A stretch of DNA of 5,422 nt from Eggerthellaceae bacterium. GTDB lineage: Bacteria; Actinomycetota; Coriobacteriia; Coriobacteriales; Eggerthellaceae. The translations under genes and the position numbers were made by a program. Of the stretch, positions 1 to 5,422 are shown in pieces. Within the stretch, counting starts at the first letter, position 1. Every line of letters starts with the position of its first letter. The stretch spans positions 1 through 5,422 of the forward strand of contig CAADXT010000098.1 in NCBI GenBank assembly GCA_900753095.1, given 5' to 3'. The notes beneath the pieces were generated by a model. The model made no database searches, was not told where the DNA came from, and saw only the letters and a program-made list of their open reading frames with translations.

Positions 1-535
1 AGCCGCCGGCGCCGACGGTGCCCGCCATCGCGGAGTAGCCCAGCAAGGTGATGAGCACGATGGAAAAGCCCCTGATAAGCGAAGGCAGGCTTTCCCACAG
101 GAACACCTTCGTCACAATCTGCCAAGTGGAAGCGCCGAACGACTGGGCAGCTTCAACCAGACCAGCGTCGACTTCAGCCAAGCTCTGCTCAACCATGCGG
201 CCCACGAACGGAGCGGCAGCCACAACCAGCGGCACCACCGCGCCGGGAACGCCCAACGAGGTGCCCACCACCAGGCGGGTGAACGGAATGATGGCCACCA
301 GCAAAATGATGAACGGGATGGAGCGGCCGATGTTCACGATCCAGCCAAGGACAGCGTTTACGGCCTTATGGGGCAAAAGGCCCTTCTTCGGGTCGGTAAG
401 CACCAAGAACACACCCAGCGGAATGCCGATAACGTAAGCGAGCGCCGTGGAGACCAGGCTCATCACGATGGTATCCCACGTGCCCTGCGCCAGCAGCGCA
501 CCGTACTGGGCGAAGAACGTCTGCAAGTATTCCAC
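1..535 (-). CDS. metI: Methionine ABC transporter permease MetI, 3' end cut by window edge
   Basis: Membrane subunit of the MetNIQ-type importer, which brings methionine into the cytoplasm at the cost of ATP. The visible 178 residues match the MetI family closely. Hydrophobic segments lie at about 23-45, 61-85, 97-112 and 157-178. The family hallmark NIGRSIPFIILLV (68-80) is followed by IPFTRLVVGTSLG (83-95). The EAA coupling loop that docks on the ATPase runs from E128-A-A through G134 to L150-P151. The reading ends at GYSAMAGTVGAGG, where E. coli MetI (217 residues, from memory) has about 44 residues left, so only the C-terminus is missing. The start is a GTG at 535-533, chosen because a strong Shine-Dalgarno lies 8 nt upstream and the frame has no nearby ATG. 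The gene starts 2 nt after the metN stop, so the two are probably translationally coupled. Family certain; substrate inferred from family. Confidence 0.94.
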   Translation of the reverse strand, partial: MEYLQTFFAQYGALLAQGTWDTIVMSLVSTALAYVIGIPLGVFLVLTDPKKGLLPHKAVNAVLGWIVNIGRSIPFIILLVAIIPFTRLVVGTSLGVPGAVVPLVVAAAPFVGRMVEQSLAEVDAGLVEAAQSFGASTWQIVTKVFLWESLPSLIRGFSIVLITLLGYSAMAGTVGAGG

Positions 536-537
536 GA

Positions 538-1278
538 TTACAACCTCTTCTCCAGCAGCTTCTTGGCAACATCGCTTTGCGGGTTGGCGAAGATGTCCTC
601 CGTCTTGCCCTTTTCCACGATCTTGCCCTCGTCGATTACCACGATGTTGTCGCAAATGAGCTCAGCAACCGCCAACGAATGCGTGATGAGCACGATGGTC
701 ACGCCCATTTCCTTGTTGATGTCTTTGAGCAGCTTCAAGATGGAATGGGTGGTCATGGAGTCGAGCGCGCTCGTTGCCTCGTCGCACAGCATGATGGAGG
801 GGTTGTTGATCAGCGCACGGGCAATGGCCACACGCTGCTGCTGACCACCGGAAAGCTGGCTGGGGTACTTGTCGCACTTATCGGCCAGGCCAACCAATTC
901 CAGCAACTCGCGTGCGCGCTTCTCCGCGTCCTTCTTGTCGGCATGGCGAAGCTCAAGCGGGAACATGACGTTGCGCAGAACGGTGCGCTGCTGAAGCAGG
1001 CTGAAGTTCTGGAAGATCATGCTCACCGAGCTGCGGAACTCGCGCAGATCCTTGCCCGAAAGGTTCGTGATGTCGCGCCCATCGATGACGATGGAGCCGG
1101 ACGTGGGACGCTCGAGCAGGTTAAGGCAGCGGACAAGCGTCGACTTGCCTGCGCCCGACTGGCCGATAATGCCGAACACCGAGCCGTCTTCGATGGTGAG
1201 GTCGATGTCGGTGAGGGCAACATGCGTTTCGCCCTGACGCGACACATAGGTCTTATTGAGATGTTCGATTTGAATCAT
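538..1278 (-). CDS. metN: Methionine ABC transporter ATP-binding protein MetN, short form without NIL domain
   Basis: ATPase that powers methionine import by dimerising under the MetI permease. All ABC motifs are intact in its 246 residues: Walker A GQSGAGKST (39-47), Q-loop Q90, signature LSGGQQQRV (142-150), Walker B IMLCDE with D166 and catalytic E167, D-loop SALD (170-173) and switch H200. The D-loop is followed by Ser instead of the usual Pro (SALDS). LVRCLNLLERPTSGSI and the downstream MetI identify it as MetN rather than a general amino-acid ATPase. E. coli MetN has about 343 residues with a C-terminal NIL (ACT-like) domain that binds methionine and inhibits transport; this protein ends at KKLLEKRL, straight after the nucleotide-binding domain. 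The TAA stop is clean and metI follows, so this looks like a natural short form, not a broken gene. The ATG at 1278 has an AAAGGA site 6 nt upstream. Confidence 0.93.
   Translation of the reverse strand: MIQIEHLNKTYVSRQGETHVALTDIDLTIEDGSVFGIIGQSGAGKSTLVRCLNLLERPTSGSIVIDGRDITNLSGKDLREFRSSVSMIFQNFSLLQQRTVLRNVMFPLELRHADKKDAEKRARELLELVGLADKCDKYPSQLSGGQQQRVAIARALINNPSIMLCDEATSALDSMTTHSILKLLKDINKEMGVTIVLITHSLAVAELICDNIVVIDEGKIVEKGKTEDIFANPQSDVAKKLLEKRL
544..553 (-). promoter_or_regulatory. Ribosome binding site of metI inside the metN 3' end
   Basis: The minus strand reads GGAGAAGAGG here, a purine-rich Shine-Dalgarno match ending 8 nt before the GTG at 535-533. It overlaps the last codons of metN (the Glu-Lys-Arg-Leu end), which supports the GTG as the true metI start and coupled translation of the pair. 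Confidence 0.75.
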
Positions 1279-1284
1279 TCGTTA

Positions 1285-1290
1285 TCCTTT
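1285..1290 (-). promoter_or_regulatory. Ribosome binding site of metN
   Basis: AAAGGA on the minus strand, within a longer A-rich run, 6 nt before the metN ATG at 1278-1276. It fixes the metN start. Confidence 0.7.
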
Positions 1291-1321
1291 TTTACACCGC
1301 GCAGCACGAAGCCCGCGCATA

Positions 1322-1335
1322 AAAATAGCCTACCT
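1322..1335. repeat. Direct repeat copy A (14 bp)
   Basis: AAAATAGCCTACCT on the plus strand, just downstream of the candidate metN -10 box and covering the predicted transcription start. It matches the copy at 1462-1475 at 13 of 14 positions, in the same orientation, 140 bp apart. Confidence 0.35.
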
Positions 1336-1363
1336 ACTATAACGCAGCACATGATGCGCACAA
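1336..1363 (-). promoter_or_regulatory. Candidate sigma-70-type promoter for metNI
   Basis: On the minus strand a -35-like TTGTGC (1363-1358) and a -10-like TATAGT (1341-1336) are separated by 16 nt. TATAGT differs from TATAAT at one position; the -35 box matches TTGACA at four of six. The predicted start of transcription is near 1329, giving a leader of about 50 nt. It is the best match in the intergenic region, but was found by eye. Confidence 0.4.
1347..1359. repeat. Imperfect palindrome in the metN promoter spacer, possible operator
   Basis: The plus strand reads GCACAT-G-ATGCGC: two 6-bp half sites around a central base, matching at five of six positions. It lies almost entirely between the candidate -10 and -35 boxes, where a bound repressor would block RNA polymerase. 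It does not resemble an operator I can name. A chance palindrome of this quality is possible. Confidence 0.22.
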
Positions 1364-1461
1364 AGAAACGCCACAGCCTTGGCAAGCCGAAGCATATACA
1401 AAAACCTGATAACCAGTAGTAAAACTAGGATATAGCCGCATGCAAGCAGCGCGTTCTGCGC

Positions 1462-1475
1462 AAAACAGCCTACCT
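1462..1475. repeat. Direct repeat copy B (14 bp)
   Basis: AAAACAGCCTACCT on the plus strand, overlapping the stop codon of the glycosyltransferase gene. It matches the copy at 1322-1335 with one mismatch. Together the copies bracket the intergenic region. Confidence 0.35.
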
Positions 1476-3947
1476 GGGGCCTCCCAGCAGGAAATAAGGG
1501 GCATGCGAATCGAGGCAGCCGCTCATATAGGGGTCGCCCTCCACAAAGAGGCTTGGCCAACGGTAGTGGAGGTAGGCTTTCTCCCGCTCGGCACGCAGCA
1601 GCTGCTTTTTTGTGAGCGCCAAACGCCCTACAGAATCGCCGCCCTTCCGATAGGCCTCCACCCCGCCGTTGTAGACAACGAGATACCCTTCCTTGGCAAC
1701 CTTCAGGCAGAAGTCGACGTCGCAGTTGCCCATCTTGAAGCGCTCGTCGAAGCCCTTCGCGGCATCGTAGGCGGCGCGCTTCACCATCATCAGGGAAAGC
1801 GAGACGGCTGAAACGTTGCTCGCGCATTGCAAGCGCCCCATATAGCCGCGCGCGCTGCGAGGCATGTTCACGCCGATCTCCGATGCCGCACCGTAAGGCC
1901 CCACCATCATGCCGGCATGGCGGATGGTGTCGTCGGCGAAGAGGGTCTTCGCCCCCACCACGCCCACTCCCTCGCGGATGCAGTGGGTGAGCATGCTGTT
2001 CAGCGCCTCTGGCTCGGCGAACTCCACATCGCCGTCAAGCACCAAGACGTAGTCGGAGGTGCTTTGGGAAAAGCCCAGGTTCGCCATGGCGGCGCGGTTG
2101 CCAGGGCCTTGATAGGCGATGACCTTGGCGCGGTTCTTGCGCACCAAATGCTCACCGTACACGGCCACATCGCGCGAGGTTTCCTGGCTCACCACCACAT
2201 ATACGGGGGTGTTTCGCGGCATCACGCTCTGCTCGAGCGAGGTAAGGCATGCATCGAGCAACGCGGCATCATCGCCTGCCAGCACCACTACCGAGAGCGT
2301 CGGAACCTCTTCGGGCATGCGATAGCGCACGGTGTACAGACGGTCGGATACGTCGGCGAGCACCAACGCATCCACGCCATTGCGGCGCAAGTGGTTGGCA
2401 AGCACCTTGCGGCCCGTTCGGAACGCCTCCTCTTCACGACGCGAGCTGATCCTGTCGGCATCGGGCGAGACGGAAGCGGCGTTCTGCACGTGGTACAGCA
2501 CCTTGTCGATGCGCTCCACGCGCACAGCTTTGGATGTCGCCTTCAAAACCAAGTCGTAGTCGAACGATTCCGAGGAAAAGCCCGTCGAGGTTTGCACCTC
2601 TTCCACAACGCGTCGGGAAAAGAACACCAAGGGACCCAGATAGTTGCACGAATACAGCAGGTCGGGAGAGAACACGGGCTTGAACCGGGGAGTATGCAAG
2701 TGCCCGTCGCGATCGAAGCTGTCGTGGTTCGCATACACCACATCGCACGAGCCTACGCCCGCAATCTGGCTCGCGCCCTCCTCTTCGGCAACCTCGTTGA
2801 TGCGGCGCACGTACTCGTAGAGCGCTTCAGGCGCCAGGGCAACGCTCGGTTCCAGCACCGCGCAGGCCTCGCCCTTCGACTGCAGCAGGCCGGTTAAGCG
2901 CGCTGCGCTTTCATCCAAGTCGGTTTCGGGCACCAGATGGACAACGCGCTCGTCGCCCTCCCATTCGCGCAAGGCGGAGGCAAGGCTCAGCTCGTTGGCC
3001 CCCACATCAACCAGGATAAGCTCGAAGCGGGTATACGTTTGAAGGGCCAGGGAGGCCATGGTTGCGGGAAGGTAGCACTCGTCGCCCGGATACAGCGGCA
3101 TAACCAGGCTGATCAGCGGCTGCAAAGCGAATGGATGGGAACGTTGCTCCTCAAGGCCGGCCAGCGTTTCGCAATGGCGCACGAACCAGCGATCGTAGCG
3201 AGGATCGGCGGAGGCGTCCACCGCGCAATAGGAGAACGACTCGCGCAGCGGCTGATACGTTTCGTCGCAGAAATGGGCGAAGCCGCCGGGAATCTGCTCG
3301 TTGGCATCGTAGACCGTTACGCAGAAATCCTTCGCAGCGGCAGCAACGCGCACGGAGAACCCGATACGCAAGCGCTCGCCTTCGCCGTAGTTGGCAGGAG
3401 GAACCACTTCGTCCACCAGCGGATATACCGGCAAGTCGATTTCCGTGCCATAGCCATCGGTGAAATCGACCATCACATCCGAGCCTTCGGCGCGAGGCAT
3501 GTCGGCAAGCATCTTCACGACGATCTCGTCGCCGTCCTCGATAGCGTCGGTGAAGTACACGTTCATGCGCCCCGAGCAGTACTCGCGCTCGATATCGAAC
3601 ATCTGCTCAAGCAGCTCGTTGTGCACGAATGCGTTGAAACGCGTGCGCCAGCGCATCATGTTCAGCTCGACGGTAAGGCGGCTTTGCGTGAGGGGCGAGC
3701 CTTCGCCCGTGTACTCCAGGAACGTCAAGTCGACTTCACGCACGTCGAAATGAGGAAGAACCACCACGTAGTTGGCCTGCGAGGTTTCCTCGAGCGGATT
3801 GAAGGGGAACAGGTGGGCAGGAATCTTGGCGCCGTCTTTCAAGCGCGCGTCAAGCAGCACCTCGGCATCGGGATGCAGACGATCGAGCACCATCTGCAGG
3901 TACACCTTGCCATCGCCGTGGCTCATGCTTTCAATTCGTGCGTTCAT
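1470..3947 (-). CDS. Large tandem-domain family-2 glycosyltransferase with beta-rich N-terminal extension and degenerate active sites
   Basis: An 825-residue protein. Residues 1-276 are a beta-strand-rich region of unknown function, perhaps two related modules (about 10-118 and 119-245). YDRWFVRHCETL (251-262) then leads into the first GT-A domain (277-490): LISLVMPLY, SLALQTYTRFELILVD, RFKPVFSPDLLYSCNYLGPL and DYDLVLKA follow the tandem GT2 (RfbC-like) pattern. Its DxD position reads LEPSV (365-369), so the metal site is lost. The second GT-A domain (549-770) keeps LDGDVE (637-642), KTLFADDTIRHAGMMVG and CDVDFCLK (742-749), but has VVSQETS where family members have a VDNGS-like motif, and GGDSVG where a His-rich HHxSxSR-like motif is usual. 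The end WPSLFVEGDPY resembles the upstream neighbour. There is no signal peptide or membrane helix, so it should be cytosolic. The likely role is surface glycan assembly; sugar and acceptor cannot be read. The ATG at 3947 is backed by GAGGA 7 nt upstream. Confidence 0.87.
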   Translation of the reverse strand: MNARIESMSHGDGKVYLQMVLDRLHPDAEVLLDARLKDGAKIPAHLFPFNPLEETSQANYVVVLPHFDVREVDLTFLEYTGEGSPLTQSRLTVELNMMRWRTRFNAFVHNELLEQMFDIEREYCSGRMNVYFTDAIEDGDEIVVKMLADMPRAEGSDVMVDFTDGYGTEIDLPVYPLVDEVVPPANYGEGERLRIGFSVRVAAAAKDFCVTVYDANEQIPGGFAHFCDETYQPLRESFSYCAVDASADPRYDRWFVRHCETLAGLEEQRSHPFALQPLISLVMPLYPGDECYLPATMASLALQTYTRFELILVDVGANELSLASALREWEGDERVVHLVPETDLDESAARLTGLLQSKGEACAVLEPSVALAPEALYEYVRRINEVAEEEGASQIAGVGSCDVVYANHDSFDRDGHLHTPRFKPVFSPDLLYSCNYLGPLVFFSRRVVEEVQTSTGFSSESFDYDLVLKATSKAVRVERIDKVLYHVQNAASVSPDADRISSRREEEAFRTGRKVLANHLRRNGVDALVLADVSDRLYTVRYRMPEEVPTLSVVVLAGDDAALLDACLTSLEQSVMPRNTPVYVVVSQETSRDVAVYGEHLVRKNRAKVIAYQGPGNRAAMANLGFSQSTSDYVLVLDGDVEFAEPEALNSMLTHCIREGVGVVGAKTLFADDTIRHAGMMVGPYGAASEIGVNMPRSARGYMGRLQCASNVSAVSLSLMMVKRAAYDAAKGFDERFKMGNCDVDFCLKVAKEGYLVVYNGGVEAYRKGGDSVGRLALTKKQLLRAEREKAYLHYRWPSLFVEGDPYMSGCLDSHAPYFLLGGPR

Positions 3948-3951
3948 GCAA

Positions 3952-5422
3952 TTATCCTCGCGATTTTCCGCGCTTCATGGCGAAATAGGAGCTGTCATGG
4001 TTCAAGTTGGGGTTGTAGAAGGCATCGCCTTCAACGAAGAGGCTCGGCCAAGCCGACTGCAGCAGCGCCGCTTCCCTGCGGCGGCGGATGCTGAGCTCCT
4101 TCGAGCGAATGCGCATGCGCGAAACGCTGTGCAAATGGCTCAGAAGAACATGGGGCGTGAACACCGTATAGTAGCCGGCTTTGCGCACTTTCAGGCAGAA
4201 ATCGACATCAGCGTAGAACAAGGTGAACTCCTCGCTGAAACCGCCCACCTCCTCAAAGGCGCTACGGCGAAGCATCATGCAATCGCCCGTAACCGCCGAA
4301 ACGTTCTGCGCCACCACAGCGCGGTCAAGATAGCCTTGGCTTTCCGCATCCATATGGCGGAACAGCGGCGTTACCACGCGTGAGCCGCCCACCACGATGC
4401 CAGCGTGCTCGACCGTTCCGTCGATGAACAGCTGCTTGGGGCCCACCACGCCCACATCGGGACGCTGGAAATAGCCCAGCAGCGACTCAAGCGCATCGTC
4501 GGTAAGGATGCGGGCGTCGTCGTTCAGGAACAGCAGGAAATCGCCTTCGGTGTTCTCTGCGGCAAAGTTGGCAATCTGAGCCTTGTTGAACGGGCCACCC
4601 CAATCAAGGACCGAAAGGTTCTCATGCTCTTCGGAAAGCTCGGTGAGGCAAGCCTTCGTCTCTTCGGTGGAAGGAGCCGTGTCCACCACTGCAATGTCGA
4701 AGTTGGCATACGCGATCTTCTCGTACAAGTCGCGCACACAGGTGCGCAGCAAAGGAGCGTTGCCCTCGAATATCAGCACGATCGAGACATGGGGCTCTTC
4801 GGTGAGCACATGGCGCACGCGGTAGTGCCCCGGTTCCTCGGCGTTCAGCACTTCGGCATGGATGCCCACGCGCTTGCAGTGGTCAACAAGCGCCTTGCGG
4901 CCAGCCTCCTGCTCTATCTGCGTCGCCCTGAATCCTTCGGAAGTGTCGATCGTGGCGAAACGGCGGTGGCACAAAACGCGCGGCACATGGCACACGCGGC
5001 GGGCCTTTTCCGTAACACGCAGCGCCAAATCGTACCCAGCGGCGCCCATGATGGCGTAGGGCAAGTTGGGAAGCCCCGAAAGAAGCGTCGAGCGAACCAC
5101 CACCAAATCGCGCAGGTAGTTGTACGAGCGCAAAAGCTCAGGAGAGAAGTCGGGGCGGAACACCGGCTGGAAGTGGATACCCTCAGCATCGAACGCATCG
5201 ACGTCGGTGTAGAGCACATCGCAATCGGGATGCTCGTTGATGCTGCGCACGCACTCGAACAGGGCATCAGGAGCCATGACATCGCACGGCTTCATGAACA
5301 CGACGAAATCGCCCTCCACCGTGGCCATGCCCGCGGCGAAGCGCTCGTTTATGCCAAGCGCCGAATCGGTTTCCACCACATACACGCGATCGCTGTCGAT
5401 GGAGTCCTTCAGATCGGCAGCA
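3952..5422 (-). CDS. Tandem-domain family-2 glycosyltransferase, N-terminus outside the window
   Basis: The frame is open to the right edge (489 codons plus stop visible), and GTG at 5385 is internal: the 12 codons upstream continue the same domain. Numbering from the edge, residues 1 to about 155 are the end of a first GT-A domain: GDFVVFMKPCDVMAPDALFE, FRPDFSPELLRSYNYL, YDLALRVTEKARRVCHVPRVLCH. Its DxD site reads MKPCD (43-47), where the family has a DHDD-like motif. The second domain (about 210-440) looks active: VSIVLIFEGN, AVVDTAPS, GPFNKAQIANF, LNDDAR (299-304), DGTVEHAGIVVGG, QNVSAVTGDCMMLRR, YADVDFCLK and SHLHSVSR with the expected histidines. It ends WPSLFVEGDAFYNPNLN and a basic tail. 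It probably transfers an NDP-activated sugar to a growing surface glycan in the cytosol; donor and linkage are unknown. It is paralogous to the next gene, 4 nt downstream. The complete protein probably has more N-terminal sequence, as its neighbour does. Confidence 0.88.
   Translation of the reverse strand, partial: AADLKDSIDSDRVYVVETDSALGINERFAAGMATVEGDFVVFMKPCDVMAPDALFECVRSINEHPDCDVLYTDVDAFDAEGIHFQPVFRPDFSPELLRSYNYLRDLVVVRSTLLSGLPNLPYAIMGAAGYDLALRVTEKARRVCHVPRVLCHRRFATIDTSEGFRATQIEQEAGRKALVDHCKRVGIHAEVLNAEEPGHYRVRHVLTEEPHVSIVLIFEGNAPLLRTCVRDLYEKIAYANFDIAVVDTAPSTEETKACLTELSEEHENLSVLDWGGPFNKAQIANFAAENTEGDFLLFLNDDARILTDDALESLLGYFQRPDVGVVGPKQLFIDGTVEHAGIVVGGSRVVTPLFRHMDAESQGYLDRAVVAQNVSAVTGDCMMLRRSAFEEVGGFSEEFTLFYADVDFCLKVRKAGYYTVFTPHVLLSHLHSVSRMRIRSKELSIRRRREAALLQSAWPSLFVEGDAFYNPNLNHDSSYFAMKRGKSRG
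3955..3959 (-). promoter_or_regulatory. Ribosome binding site of the 825-residue glycosyltransferase
   Basis: GAGGA on the minus strand, 7 nt before the ATG at 3947-3945. It lies in the last two codons (Arg-Gly) of the upstream gene, whose TAA is at 3954-3952. This favours the first ATG over Met8 and indicates coupled translation. Confidence 0.7.

Larger units (their letters stand above)
1279..1469 (-). other. Intergenic region between the glycosyltransferase gene and metN
   Basis: This 191-nt stretch is clearly richer in A/T than the genes around it, as expected for a control region. It holds a candidate promoter (1336-1363), an imperfect palindrome between its boxes, one copy and part of the second copy of a 14-bp direct repeat, and short palindromes such as CTTGGCAAG (1378-1386) and TAGTAAAACTA (near 1420). 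No convincing terminator follows the glycosyltransferase stop: the best hairpin there, GCAG/CTGC around 1446-1459, has only a 4-bp stem and no U-tract, so read-through into metNI cannot be excluded. The space from the predicted transcription start to the metN ATG is about 50 nt, too short for an S-box (SAM-I) riboswitch, and no such fold is recognised further upstream. Confidence 0.6.

Noticed and set aside
366..572. Minus-strand open frame of 68 codons overlapping the metI start
   Set aside because: It is out of frame with metI, which gives a clear full-length match across the same bases.
577..1419. Plus-strand open frame of 280 codons opposite metN
   Set aside because: It mirrors metN, whose ABC motifs are all intact, and its own product has no family features.
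1279..1469. SAM riboswitch or T-box in front of metN
   Set aside because: The leader after the likely promoter is only about 50 nt, and no conserved stems, T-box sequence or terminator/antiterminator pair is visible.
1443..1472. Rho-independent terminator after the 825-residue glycosyltransferase
   Set aside because: Only a 4-bp stem (GCAG/CTGC) with no following U-tract can be drawn.
1330..1827. Minus-strand open frame of 165 codons with a hydrophobic C-terminal stretch in the intergenic region
   Set aside because: Most of it overlaps the glycosyltransferase gene in another frame. The hydrophobic tail comes from T-rich intergenic DNA, and no ribosome site precedes a start.
1827..4094. Long open frames on the plus strand (1827-2897 and 2937-4094) opposite the glycosyltransferase gene
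   Set aside because: They are antisense shadows of a well-supported GC-rich gene. Their translations are rich in His, Arg, Gly and Ala with no recognisable domain, and they have no ribosome site or promoter of their own.
5379..5385. GTG at 5385 as the start of the upstream glycosyltransferase
   Set aside because: The frame is open to the window edge and the codons before it continue the same GT-A domain. A start here would remove the first half of that fold.

Overview
All supported genes lie on the minus strand, so the window reads right to left: a tandem pair of large family-2 glycosyltransferases (4 nt apart), a 191-nt intergenic region with a candidate promoter, then metN and metI of a methionine ABC importer. 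Both ends are cut: the upstream glycosyltransferase loses its N-terminus at the right edge, and metI loses about 40 C-terminal residues at the left edge. There is no RNA gene, CRISPR array, insertion sequence or phage gene.

The DNA is GC-rich (roughly 60% by eye), with G/C-rich third positions and long antisense open frames that result from this. Good Shine-Dalgarno sequences, a MetNI importer of low-GC-Gram-positive/actinobacterial style, and very large tandem-domain glycosyltransferases with an N-terminal beta-rich extension suggest a Gram-positive actinobacterium, perhaps of the Coriobacteriia/Eggerthellaceae type. This placement is an impression from protein style, not a proven assignment.

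Right part (1470-5422): two related cytosolic glycosyltransferases, each with two GT-A folds, probably translated from one mRNA and working in assembly of a cell-surface polysaccharide or wall glycan. In both, the first GT-A domain has lost the DxD metal-binding motif. The upstream protein keeps a normal-looking second domain. The downstream 825-residue protein is also eroded in its second domain, so it may be a scaffold, modulator or highly divergent enzyme.

Left part (1-1278): metN and metI are 2 nt apart with the metI ribosome site inside the end of metN. MetN is a short form that stops right after the nucleotide-binding domain and lacks the C-terminal NIL domain through which methionine inhibits the E. 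coli transporter. A substrate-binding lipoprotein gene (metQ) would be expected beyond position 1 but is not visible. The window is mostly ordinary chromosome; its points of interest are the degenerate glycosyltransferase domains, the unexplained N-terminal module, and possible control elements in front of metN.
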